Part shown: positions 23,038 through 36,888 of the stretch, in pieces
Position numbering within the stretch: the stretch's first letter is position 1
Layout of the letters: every line of letters begins with the position of its first letter
Assembly (NCBI GenBank): GCA_032158125.1
Contig: JASKOT010000015.1
Location: forward strand, 62,001 to 126,000
DNA from: Papiliotrema nemorosa
Taxonomy: Eukaryota > Basidiomycota > Tremellomycetes > Tremellales > Rhynchogastremaceae
Length of the DNA stretch: 64,000 nucleotides
Reading direction: 5' to 3'
Notes under the pieces: generated by a model
The model's input: the letters and a program-made list of their open reading frames with translations, nothing else
Told to the model about the DNA's origin: nothing
Database searches by the model: none
Program-made: the position numbers and the translations under genes

Positions 23038-26033
23038 ATGGCAGGTATCTCGCCTCCAGGCTCAGCAGCGAGTCAAGACTGGGTGGTAGTCCAAGAATCA
23101 CCAAAGATCGATCCAAAGGAACAAAAGTACAACTGTAGGTCCCTCTCTGGAAGACGATGAAACAAGGGGGATTCAGTGCTTTAATGTGGATGATAGCTGA
23201 TCTTCAAGTCTTCTTCTATGGTACCTTGCTCGTCCCTGCCATCCTGGTCAGGGTATTGGGACATGACTGTTCGGCACTCACCTTCCAAGATGCACTCTTG
23301 CCTGTCAGTGGAAGCCGTACTCCTGTCCGGCCCATGCTGAGCTTAGGAATACACGAGACACTGTGTAAAGGGTGAAGATTACCCCGCTGTGATCGGTCGA
23401 GATAAGACTGCAGAACTCGTACCAAAGGAACAGTGAGCTGAGCATTTCTTTAGCTGCGTGTGAAAGCTTATCGAAGGGTGTTATTCCCGGAAGACCTTTA
23501 TACCCGAGGAACAGTCGTCAAAGGGCTATCGTACGCCGATGTTCAAGCGCTTGACATTTTCGAGGGAACTGTGAGTCGGCATCATAGTTCAAATTTCAAC
23601 TGATATTCAGCAATATTCCCGAGTCAAGCTTCCTGTGCAGACACTTAGCCCTCCGAGAAATCTTGAAAACCTCCCGCAATCGCTCACAGACCCGACGACC
23701 CGACAAGAAATGAATCAAGCAGAAGCTGTTCAAGCGGCGAAACATCTCGAGGGCGGTACGAAACCCACTGATGATGGTTCGTCCCCCGATGTAGGCGAAG
23801 TGAGCGTTTGGGTCTATGTCTGGTCGGATGACCTATCCGGACTCGAGCCGAACATATGGAGGTGAGCACCCGTCGAGATGTGGAACAAGAGAAGTGTTGA
23901 TACCAGATTCAACGATTTCTTGAAGGACAAAGCCCATGTATGGACCGGCATGGATACTGCCGAGTATGTCGAAGTGGATCGACATCGTGCGTTGGCGAGT
24001 TTACCGGGGTATAAGCAAGGTCCAGCTTCGTCGCCGGACGAGATCGATCTCGATGGAGAAGAGAGCAAAATCTTGGGCAAAAAAATGGAAGGTTTTGAGG
24101 ATTACGAGTTTGGCCATGGTATGAAGAGGTTCTTCAAGTTTGATAAAGATTGTAAGAAAAACCCTCATCGTGCACGACTGCTGATGCTCAGATGTGAATC
24201 TGAACCATGGCAAGTCACACTTGCTCTTTCAAGAGCTCTCCTGACTTTGTTTAGGAAGCTACGGATCCCCTCCCATTCCCGTCATCGACGCAATGAGGAA
24301 GCTATCCGATCAGATCGAATCTTTCCCCGATAGATTCATGCGCCAAGATTGGTTGCCTCTGCTCAATTACAACCGAGATTTGGTTGCTAAAATGATTGGT
24401 GCCCAGCAGGACGAAGTGGTCATTGTTCCCAATGCCACGCATGGTGTCAACAACATTGTCACCCAGATCAACTGGCAAGAGGGGGACATTATCGTCATCT
24501 GTGAGTCTTTGACTTGCCCCTCTCGTGGTAGCTACTGACAGCAGATTCCGCCACGTACGGAGCAGTGGCACAAACCATGAAGCATCTGTGTGACAGGATC
24601 CCAGGACTCAGAATCGAAGTCATCGAACTCACCTTCCCCTGCTCTCACGCTTCCATCGTCACGATGACTGAAGAGGTCTTGTCGAAATACAACAAACCCT
24701 CCATTCCGAGCTATACAGGCGAGTCGAAACCTAGCGGTATCGTGGCAAAAGAGAGGGTACGGATGGTCGTTGTCGACTCGATATGCTCCATGCCAGGGTG
24801 AGTCGGCGTTGACGTCTACCTCTGGCGCTTTCAAGAGGAGCTGACCATGCTGGGTGGTATATCCATGGGAGAAGATTGTCAAGCTGTGTAAGAAGTATGG
24901 TGTGTTGAGTCTGGTCGATGGAGCGCACTCTATCGGACAACACAAGGTAGACGTCGGGGAGACGGATTGCGATTTCTTCGTCACGGTAAGTCTATGCGTT
25001 CCCACTCAAAAATGTGTAGCTGATCTTTCAGAACTGTCACAAATGGCTATTGAGGTGAGTCTGAAAGCCACGTAGATCGATCCGGATCTGACGCTCAGTC
25101 ATCGAGGTGGAGCCGTCTTATATGTGCCTTTGCGGTGAGCACGATTGTCAACATCTTAAATCATAGCTGACCAGGTATAGGAACCAACACATGATACGCT
25201 CATCATTCCCTACTTCTGCGGGATATGAGTCTACAAAGTATCCAAGTCCAGGTCATCGCGAATGGTCATGGTCCAAGCAGGTGGGTATCTCGCGCCGCCC
25301 ACACCACATCAATGATAGTCGATGGGCTAATAACAGTACGAGTGGACAGGGACATTAGACTGGACACCGTATCTGACCATTTCAGACGCTATTGCCTGGA
25401 GGGAACAGATAGGTGGAGAAGAGCGAATCATGGCGTACAACCATTCATTGGCTGTTCAAGGCGGACGACGACTGAGGAAGAAATTCGGCTTGGAGGTAAT
25501 GGAGAACAAATCGTTGGAAGATGGCGAGTTGACGGCGTGCATGGTGAGTCTGACGCCTGATATCTCCCTGACATGGACCCTTCGAAGATGTTGACTCGCA
25601 GGTCAATGTATTCTTGCCCAATTGCGGAGCGCCAAAAGATCTAGAAGATCGATTCTTGCAACTAACATACTTTAACAAGGAGATGTTTGATGAAAAGGTC
25701 TTTGCTGCCGTGGTGAGTAGTTTCCCGGGTGGCATTGTTTCGGCTGATGTACAGTATTGGCATGCGGAGAGGTGGATTGCCCGTTTCAGCGCACAAATAT
25801 GGCTCGAGGTGGGTTCAATGGGTACTTCCCGAGCGAGATGCTGATTTCCAGATGAGCGACTTTGAGCATGTCGGGCAGGTCTTGATGGATATCTGCGAGC
25901 GCATACGGTGAGTTTCACACTTTTGCTTTGGTGTTCAAGCGCTGACTTCAGGCGGGGCGAATACCAGCAAGTCGAGGTGAAACCTACCGATACGCTACAT
26001 GCCGCCGAGAATATGCCAATGGTGGATCAATGA
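23038..26033 (+). CDS. Fusion: AIG2/gamma-glutamylcyclotransferase-like domain plus class V PLP enzyme
   Basis: The N-terminal domain (about 23.1-23.9 kb) has the GGCT/AIG2 marks FFYGTLLVPAIL, EDYPAVIG and LDIFEG; the Glu of the last is the family's catalytic acid. EYVEVDRHRAL and a short linker follow. The C-terminal domain is a class V aminotransferase fold of the isopenicillin-N-epimerase/hercynylcysteine-sulfoxide-lyase type: FGHGMKRFFKFDKDY, VNLNHGSYGS, NATHGVNNIV, VVDSICSMPG, LVDGAHSIGQH, and the PLP lysine in NCHKWLLSHRGGAVLYVP. The C-terminus SAQIWLEMSDFE fits the family. No stop or promoter-sized gap separates the halves. An 18-nt microexon (24192-24209) encodes VNLNH with split codons at both ends; its downstream intron is GC-AG (24210-24254). 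Predicted roles are gamma-glutamyl removal and PLP-dependent C-S chemistry; the substrate is unknown. At least 12 introns. Confidence 0.82.
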
Positions 26034-26161
26034 TGCAGCATGGCAAGGAACAACGGTATCCTCGTGTCAATCTTTCGTGATTAGATGAGGATGTAAACAA
26101 TTGTCGGATGCAATTGATTATCCAATGCATTTCTGCATTGTGCCTGCAACTCTGCGGTCAC

Positions 26162-26994
26162 CTACTTTGTATGGTGGATTCGCAGCTTTCCGGGAACATG
26201 AACGTAGTTTCCAGCTGTACGTCAGCAGACTTGTTCACACGAGTCGTGTACTCGACGTACCGTAGTTCTTGGGTGGGATCTTTGCCCTCTTTGGCTCTTG
26301 AACCATGTAATCCCATCCTTGCTTTTCGGCCTATCATCAGCCCCATCCACGATACCCCAACACCGACATCGCAGTGCATCTCCTGCATCTCCCAGGGCGG
26401 GTGGATCAAAGGAAAGCGGGACTTACAAAAGCGACGGCCCCTTCTCTCGTCTTGAAGAACAGATTTGTACCCTGCATATAATCCGCAGAAGAAGCCCAAC
26501 CCATCAGAGGGTTCTCCCATCGACCCGCCCCGGAAAGTACGTCCCAGTCCAATACCCATCGCTTTGTTTTGCCCTTTGCAGATTGCATGGTCGATTTGGT
26601 GGGTTGGTAAATCCTCACTTGACGATGTAACAGGGCGTCTATCGTAAGCTTCATTCCGAGTATAGTCCTTGCGTAGATGTAGCAGTTCTACATCGTGGAG
26701 TGTGTAGTTGTGAGGTTGGGACTCACTCGGTGCACCGTTGATAGTCTCCGCGGCGATCTCACTCGAGGTCAATCTCTCCGTGATAGGTCCGACGACCTTT
26801 CCAGCGACGACGTCAGCCGGGTGAGGTGCGCCGACTGAGGACGTATCGGGTCCAGAAGACGGAGTGGGATCTATGGCATTTTTGTCCGAAGTCGTATTGG
26901 TGATGAGCGATGATTGCCCCACAGACACCGTGCGGGTCGTATGGATCGACCTGAGTAGGGTGGGTCGGAAGAGGGGTAGACGTGCGACAGACAT
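26162..26994 (-). CDS. NDUFS4: Complex I 18-kDa (NDUFS4/NUYM) subunit
   Basis: An accessory subunit of mitochondrial NADH:ubiquinone oxidoreductase at the N-module/Q-module interface. The N-terminus (MSVARLPLFRPTLLRSIHTT) is a typical mitochondrial presequence. After an intron the conserved block reads HRQVRIYQPTKSTMQSAKG, WVLDWDVLSGAGRWENPLMGW, then ASSADY and TREGAVAF. Two further introns join it to AEKQGWDYMVQEP, KRAKIPPKNY and the C-terminal VHVPGKLRIHHTK, which matches the family ending (PGKL.I.HTK). The stop is at 26162-26164. There are three introns. Its presence argues for a complex I-containing respiratory chain. It is divergent from the THYN1 homologue, 243 bp away. Confidence 0.93.
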
Positions 26995-27237
26995 GGCGAT
27001 GTGAGGTGGTGGATGAATGAGGTAGGTGTAGGTAAGGATGGGTGAGTTGTAGGAGAGGTGATTGGAGGATTGGACGGGAGCATTTCGAGAGGGGGGAGGT
27101 GGATTGTAATGACATTACAAAAGTGTCCAGGCGGGATTACAACGCAAGTTGTAATGAACACCCAAGGACCTCCACATGAGGTGCGGGGGTGGTGCCTTGT
27201 TGACACAAGTAACTTGAGAACCGTCAAGATATTCCCC

Positions 27238-28426
27238 ATGCCGTGGCTCATGAAGGCTGAGCCGGACTCTCGGGTAGTCAAGGGGAAAGATGTCAAGGTG
27301 GACCTTGCTCCATGTCGTAGTGGGGGATGTACTGACAACAGTTCTCGGTAGACGATTTCGAGGAGATCGGGTGGGTCGGGTCCACTTGAAGCGTATCGCT
27401 GATGATCAGGATATCGCCTTGGGATGGTGGGATACATCTTTCACTATGGTACTTGACAGTCTGACCTGTAGGTGTACGAAACCACGAAGCGAAGAAGATC
27501 ATGAAGGAAAAGATGAAGCTAGGCGACAAGGTACCCTATACTCTCCTCCATATCATTGCGAAAGGGCTCATGGGGAGGTACTATTCTACCACAGCAACTG
27601 TAAGACTCCCGGTAAGCTTATCTCCCGAGATGCTGAGCGAGCGCTGAGTGTCAGGCGTCTTTGCCCTGGCGGTCATTGCGAAAGAGGGTTATCCAGATTG
27701 CAAGTCCCCGTTGTACCCTTCGATACCTTTCTGACAAACTAAGAAGATACCGCATGGGACGAGTGAGTCCATACTCTCTTGAGCGTATGGACTTTTAGGG
27801 CTCATTGTAGGTCTCACCCGTATTATGACCCAAAGACGGATAAAGATATTCCAACATGGTACATGGTCAGTCGTCAAATCCCCACTCCGGCAATTGAAGC
27901 AATGTCCCGGAGCATGAGAAGTACCATACTGATTCGTAGGTCTCTGTCGAATTTAAGATGCGACTAGAGTATCCACCCACTCTGCAACTCATCAAACACC
28001 TAGTCTCTTTGTCGTCTCTACCCAATTCGATCTCTTATATCGGGATGGACGGTTTGACAGCGTTAAAGGGGATGGCTCTCGTCAATCGCGGCAGACTGAG
28101 TGAGTCATCTAGATATGAATTACGGAGTCGGCCTGACGACAGGTGTCCAGCCAGTGACTGACGAGGCTTACGAAGCCATCGTACAGCTAGGTCAGAAAGG
28201 GGGATGGGATGATCTCCTGCCGCAAGGGGGAAAGAAGAAGGTGAAAAGTGAAGAGAAGGCAGTTGTGAATGGTGAAGAAGCGAAACCGGCCGCGCCCAGT
28301 CGTAAGAAACGGACGTCCAGAACTGCCAAAGAGGAGAGTTCCGAATCATCGGACGCCTCGCCAGAAGTCAAGGAAGAAGTGGGCGGGTCGTCCGGAAGCA
28401 GGCGAAGTAAGAGAAGTCGCAAATAG
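27238..28426 (+). CDS. THYN1: THYN1-like EVE-domain nuclear protein
   Basis: EVE domains share the PUA/YTH-like fold and are thought to read modified bases (5-methyl- or hydroxymethylcytosine in DNA, or modified RNA). The spliced N-terminus is MPWLMKAEPDSRVVKGKDVK, then FSVDDFEEIG, ISPWDGVRNHEAKKIM (a small exon ending at a GTGGGA donor), KLGDKVLFYHSNCKTPG, VIAKEGYPD, AWDE.HPYYDPKTDKD and WYMVSVEFK. After the fold (about 170 residues) comes an extra Lys/Ser/Glu-rich tail ending RRSKRSRK, a likely nuclear localisation signal not present in short bacterial EVE proteins. At least six introns. An in-frame upstream extension exists, but the ATG at 27238 directly precedes the conserved WLMKAEPDSR. 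Confidence 0.9.
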
Positions 28427-28779
28427 CTCAGAGCTTTTCGTTTGGGCCCGTCTGCTGTAACATTCGTCGAGATGCATTCGCTTGGGAAAAGTTCAGAACA
28501 GTCAAATAGATCCTCCTCTGTCCCATGCATACAGCACCTCCGCTCGTCAAGTTTCTGAATCTTGGGTCGTCGCGGTCTTATCTCCGTCATCATTCTTTAG
28601 CCTGTTTCGTTCATAGACATTGGTGGGGTATATCGCGCTGTGGTGTCACATTGATGCCAGTATCGTCTACGAAGAGCCAACAAGGGGGGCTCGCTCCTCG
28701 TCGTGAAGGACATTACCGTTGCTTCGAAGGGTGGTGCTGCTGGTCAGCTGTGTATCCGAAAGGTGTTGCGGTCAGCTTA
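28427..28779. other. Convergent spacer between THYN1 homologue and TspO-like gene
   Basis: 353 bp between two 3' ends. I see no gene or repeat in it. Confidence 0.4.
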
Positions 28780-29863
28780 CTATAGAGACTTGAGAATGGC
28801 AAAGAGAGAAAGGAAGAAGAAGACAAAGGCAGACCAATGAATGAATTTGGACGAGGTCTGGTGGATGACTGGCATGTCAGTCTGGGGAAGAACTTCAGAT
28901 TCAGAGCAGACTGACAGATGGCAAAGAGGGCCCAGGTGATGGCGGCGGCTCCAGCAGCGTCTCCCTCTTGGCTTGCGAAAGCATAGGCGGCAGCAGTTGT
29001 CTCGAGGAAGACGAAAGCGAGGAAGACGAAGATCTTTGTCCAAATACCGGCCTTGTGGGTGTGGGCATTCACGCCAAACGCCTCGAAGAGGGACAAGACG
29101 ACCAGCACAAGGGTCCCTGGTATGAGCTTCTTATCGTCATGGCAAAATTTGCAGCTCACATCCGTGGTAGAGGGAGAAAGGAAGGTGGACAAATGCCTCT
29201 TCTCCCCAACCCTCCTTGCTAGAGTGGTTCTTCTTGACGACATAGTAGATCTGCGAAACGGTCGCAGCGACAAGAAGGGACAAGACGAAGGCGAGGATGT
29301 ACCAGTGTCTGGACCAGAAATAAATGTAGATAGAGTTGAATACACCAAGCAAGGCGAATCGCCAGTGGATAGAGTCGACGATGATTTCTTTACCTCGAGT
29401 GGTGAATTGGAAAATCATGGTACCGAGGAGAAGAAGGTGGATGATGGACCATACGTAGAAGGCCTACAAATGAGCTGTGGGTCAGGCGAAGAAGATTGGC
29501 GTACATAGTATGATGGAGTAATGTAGGTGGTCTGCCCGTCAGCCATAATCAAGGTACGCTGCGATACACTGCCTTGAACTGACCTTGGACGAGCCGTACA
29601 TGTCGTCAGGGCCGGCGACAGAGTAGACATTGCTACCGAGCGACACGGCGTAGATAATGATGTTGACCACCTATGTGTCAGCTTTCAGTCCTCCACAACC
29701 GAGAGCAGGCGGTCTCTCTCTCTCTCTCGCCGAAGGCGTACCCCTGTGCCAGGATCAAGGCGAAAACGTGGCAAACACCTCCTCCGCCAAACGTGGGCTG
29801 CCTAGCAAGTTGAAAAAAGGGATCATCACTCACCTTGATGAGGAGACCGTCTGTGAGCGCCAT
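28780..29863 (-). CDS. Multi-span membrane protein resembling TspO/MBR-related proteins
   Basis: The spliced product starts [10 protein letters not shown] and [20 protein letters not shown]. It continues [106 protein letters not shown] and a last hydrophobic stretch ending FAILKSL at 28780. I count seven or more hydrophobic segments in about 250 residues. The [15 protein letters not shown] and LPFSLY.G motifs resemble bacterial TspO-like tryptophan-rich sensory proteins, so a distant relationship is likely. The family function is unclear (porphyrin/sterol binding in TspO). Six introns are inferred, all short; one lies inside the conserved SLYHG motif. Confidence 0.75.
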
Positions 29864-30192
29864 CTTTGCGTGAGTGTCCTCTGTTGTTGACTATCCAAAT
29901 GAGAGAAGGTCGAGTGAGAAAAGGGTGGAATGATCTAGGTGTGTCGAGGGGTTGACCCTGTCCTTTGTTGCGTTGAGATCTCCCTCTCCCTCTCGACTGT
30001 TGACGTCACGCGACCGCCACCCATGGCGAATTTTTGATCCCGCTCGCCACTCGACCACGTTGTTTACCCCGCACATCTCAGAGAGATACCCCGCATCTTG
30101 TTGATGATCAGCGTTGAGTGATGCGATGTCTGACCCCCTTTGCTTTTTCTGTTCTAACCTTTACTTTGACCTACTGACAATATGAGCAGCAG

Positions 30193-31703
30193 ATGATCCG
30201 ACTAGACATGTTATTCCACCTATGGTTGGCCATCTTCGCGTTGGAGGCTACGAGCACTCTTGGCTGGTCGCCACTCGAGTTGAACGATGTTCTACCTGCA
30301 CCCGTCTCAACGCGCCCGCTTCTCCCTCGACAGGAAGAAAATCTGACGAGAACCATCACACCAGTCGAGACAGCCACAGAAGCTGTAGAGAGTATCACCT
30401 CTGATGCTGGTCCCACGCGAACCGTCCCGCCTCTTACGGTCGCAGACAAGCCTATACCGCTCGCGGCGACTATGGGTCTCATCATGCCCAATCCATGGTC
30501 CAAGCTCTATGCAGGTAAGATGTCTGGAGCGTTGACCGAGGAGCTCATGTTAGGGGTCAATTACAGTTTCGGTTTTGTGGATGCGGTACAAAGACCCGCG
30601 CCGACGATTGGCGGGTGGATCAGGCATGTCCAACCGTTATTGGTCTTTCCGAATTATACAGTCAGCTCTCATTACCGTCTCAGCGAGGTACTAGCTGATA
30701 ATAGGTCGACATCTTCCCCGGTACCGGGGCAACATCGCCTGGAGAGGAGAACGCAATCCCACAAGGTAGCAGTGGTTTATGCGGGTGAGCCACTTGCCTC
30801 GATCACTGCGGTGCAGCTCACGCCCAGAGCAACGGCGGAGAATTGGGCGATATCTTATCCCTTCAGATTTGAAACGCCCGGATGGTACATGTTCGTGGTC
30901 AATCAAACATGGCTGCAACCCACCGTGGTATGCAATAGCATGAATTGAGTTGAGGGTATAAGCTGAGAGACAGACGAACAATACCTGTCAACTCCCTCTG
31001 ATCTCCGAAAAATCCTTCTTCTCCTGGCAGACACTCTCGATCCGCCCCGCGCCAACCGTCCCACCCGGCCCGGCTGATCCCACCTCGGCGTATACTGTCT
31101 TTGCAGATGTGACGACTAGCACACCAATGTCGTTGCCATACGACAAGCAGCCTACCACGGCCGCACAAAAGTTGGCTGTTGGTTTAGGCGTTACGGCTGC
31201 TATCATCGCTCTGATCTGTATCGCCGGGGTCATCTGGTGGGTACGGAAGAAACGCTTAATGGAGCGCGAGGTGAGCTGTCTAGCGCGTTACAGGCCTCAA
31301 CTTATTTTAGACACTCGCCTTCAGTCGCCTGTCCGAGACTGATAAAGCTGCATTCCTGGCGGAAAATCCAGAACATTTCCTTAATCCGAATCGACCGTCT
31401 CGCCGGAGAGATCCGAGCGTACCCCCAGCGCCACCGGGAACAATGGCGTATGCACAATGGTATTGGAGCCAGATGCGCGAGCGGCAGGTGAACAATTGGC
31501 GATGGGGTCGAAGTCCGGGTCTGAATCAGACTATGTACCAACACCGACAGGGTCAGTATCCCAGCGTAGGCTGGAACCAAGCGGGATGGGGAGGACAAGG
31601 GTACGGATATCAAGGTGTGCCACAGCAGGGTGGGGGGGTCATGTATCCTCAGCAGATGGGTCAGATGGACGGACAACCGGTCACAGTGTACAAGACTCAC
31701 TAG
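30193..31703 (+). CDS. Type I membrane glycoprotein with Gly/Gln/Tyr-rich tail, unknown function
   Basis: No sure family. It has an N-terminal signal-like segment (MLFHLWLAIFALEATSTLG) and a Ser/Thr/Pro stretch. The ectodomain runs PLAATMGLIMPNPWSKLYAG, VNYSFGFVDAVQRPAP, IGGWIRHVQP, VFPNYTV, then GATAENWAISYPFRFETPGW and YMFVVNQTWLQPTV; several NxS/T sites are present. A single transmembrane helix (LGVTAAIIALICIAGVIWW) is followed by RKKR and a cytosolic tail that is Trp/Tyr/Gln/Gly-rich (GWGGQGYGYQG) and ends VTVYKTH. The layout suggests a cell-surface sensor or adhesion-type protein; the ectodomain is weakly reminiscent of fungal extracellular beta-sandwich domains. About five short introns. 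The start codon choice at 30193 is the first ATG of the signal segment. Confidence 0.7.
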
Positions 31704-31936
31704 ATTGCACTGTCGACTATACTGCATGCATGCGGTATGCTCTTTGGTATCTCCAGCCATGGGCCACCAGTTGCCACCATGACGGGTTTGAATCGAAAGA
31801 TCGAGAGGAAGCGCTGACGTTTCAATTTCAGCCGAACCGAGTGATCCATTCATCTTTTTCGTTCACCTCTTCTCCGTCCATCGACCGGTCGATCGTCTCT
31901 TCTTCAGCTCATCGACTCGCTTGAGAGAGTGTAAGG

Positions 31937-34908
<2,972 letters not shown>

Positions 34909-35111
34909 GCGACGAGGTTGTCTGGGTGTAGACAAGATTGGAGAGAAGTCGTAGCATAGGATCAAATCACCCTGCATATGTAATCATCCACGTCAACGTC
35001 CCGCTGTCTGCGAATCCGATTGCGACTGCGCTCCATCTACGCTGCTATTATAGTATGATACTGATTCTAGCCAAAGAGACGTATCCACCGTTGAGGACGG
35101 GCGAGGGTGGA

Positions 35112-35995
35112 TCATTTTGTCCCTCCTTCGGTCTCTTCCAACATCTTCTCGACAAACTTGGCATGAGCTCTGGGAATTTCAGCTTGGTTCACCAGTAACG
35201 GTGTGTGTAAGCTTACGATCCGCTCAGAGAGGCTTCACAGACACCTCGGATGATACCCTTTGCATCGATGAAGAAAGTTCGTCGTCCTGTCGTCAACCAC
35301 TCACTCCTTGACACAACTTGGCTGGATCCATGACTTACCCGGAGCAAATCCAAACAGATCTTTCCCCACTCCAAAGGCTTTTCGAGCGATATCTTCAGGA
35401 TCCGACAAGATGGGATAAGAGAGGTTGTTTGTATCGACAAACGAAGCTTGTTTCGATGTTGAATCTATCATGAGTCATATTCTTCCACCGTTGCACCAGA
35501 ACACTACGCCACTATGGCAATATGGGTGAATGCGACGGAAGACGACATACCACTGCTAATTCCTACCACTTCGAGGTTTGGATATCGCTTGAATTGTACA
35601 CTGGATTCTTTGGCATCTCGGAAAGAACACGCTTGGGCCGTGCAGACCGCCGTACCAGCTTTGGGAAACTATCGTCAGTCTCCTCAATTCCCCTTTTCAG
35701 CGTCCGTCGCTCATGGGACATACGAAGAACAATGCGATGGGCTGTTCGTCAGCTTGATATGATCGCGTCGAGGTATTGAATATTGAAAGGGCGGTGTCAA
35801 GGGGCGCACCTTTTCACCGAGCGGGAGAGAATAGTTCCCAGACCCGTCAGAATTGGGCAGAGAAATGTTGGGCGCAGATTGACCAATCATCGAAGGCATG
35901 GTAGATAGTTTCCGGTGAGACTGTCCGAGAAGAGCGTAGAGGAAAGGTCGAGAGTGGAAGTGAGGGGCGAGGATGAGTCGAGTGGGAGAAAACAT
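35112..35995 (-). CDS. DOT5: Peroxiredoxin of the PrxQ/BCP (Dot5) class with N-terminal presequence
   Basis: Thiol peroxidase reducing H2O2 and alkyl hydroperoxides. The ATG at 35995 gives an Arg/Ser/His-rich leader (MFSPTRLILAPHFHSRPF) that looks like a mitochondrial presequence. An internal Met (MPSMIGQSAPNISLPNSDGS) could start a cytosolic or nuclear form. The catalytic segment FPKAGTAVCTAQACSFRDAK carries the peroxidatic Cys and a second Cys five residues later, as in PrxQ/Dot5. FVDTNNLSYPILSDPEDIAR, GVGKDLFGFAPG, GRRTFFIDAKGIIR and a helical end (HAKFVEKMLEETEGGTK) follow. About five introns. Yeast Dot5 is nuclear, so location must be tested. Confidence 0.9.
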
Positions 35996-36888
35996 GAAAC
36001 GCTCTTCGACGTATTCCGGTATTTATGGAGGGTGTTCTACCGGTGTTGCGGTGGGCCGACCATTACTTACGGCTTTTGATATCAATGCATGCGTAGTTTG
36101 CATGATGGCCGATAAGAGCATGGTGTGTAACAAGACACGACTCAGCATGATCTGCTGCACTGCAAAGATGCGTCCTCCCTATCTAGAGGCTCCTTTGACC
36201 GTCGGCGGTGATTGAAATGCTTCGGCGGGCCTGAGGGCGACGTTGACAGCCTGCATGGAATGTGCATGGCACACAGCAAATTGGCAGCAAATAGTAGTAG
36301 CCTCTTCACACTCCTACAGACCTGCTTAAGCGAGGATGATTATTGTTCCAGTATCAAGCAGTACCTCTACGTCAAGGTTCTGACGGCTGCAGGTGGATGT
36401 AGCCGGGGGGTGAGGTTATATCATTGAAGAAACCTATCTTTGGCGCAAATGCCAAGGCAATTGTACCAACAAGATCAGCTGATGAGCACACCCGACCAAT
36501 CCTAAGTTATACATGACGCTCGCCCCTCTCAGACTGCTCTCTGCCTTCCCCCAGTCCTGAACATCGGCCCCAATATCCACTTCTTCGGCTCGTTAGACCT
36601 GGCCCCCGATTCACTGAGGTCCAATGCTTCGGCTCATGTAGCGTCGCGCTAACCTCTGACCCCCTCTCCACACGTCATTTAGACGGTCCCCCGGGACCCC
36701 CTTCACATTGACTCACAGGTTCCAGCTCTTCAACCTGCGCCTGTGCCGAGACTGCCTTGTCGGGTTTATATAACGCAGCAGATCATCAAGAAATCGATGC
36801 CCCGCTGACTGTTGTTCTCTCATCTCCACGGACTCGACCGACACTCGCAGCAAGCAGCAATACTCGCAACCCAAAACTCGAGGTCAAC
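35996..36888. promoter_or_regulatory. Divergent intergenic region between peroxiredoxin and DAL5-type permease genes
   Basis: About 0.9 kb. A GC-rich near-palindrome (GGTCCCCCGGGACC, about 36683-36697) lies some 190 bp before the permease ATG and could bind a Zn2Cys6-type factor; that is a guess. A TATA box is listed separately. No gene was found. Confidence 0.4.
36766..36774 (+). promoter_or_regulatory. TATA box of the DAL5-type permease gene
   Basis: TTTATATAA lies about 115 bp upstream of the ATG at 36889, in a spacing normal for a regulated fungal transporter promoter. Confidence 0.45.
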
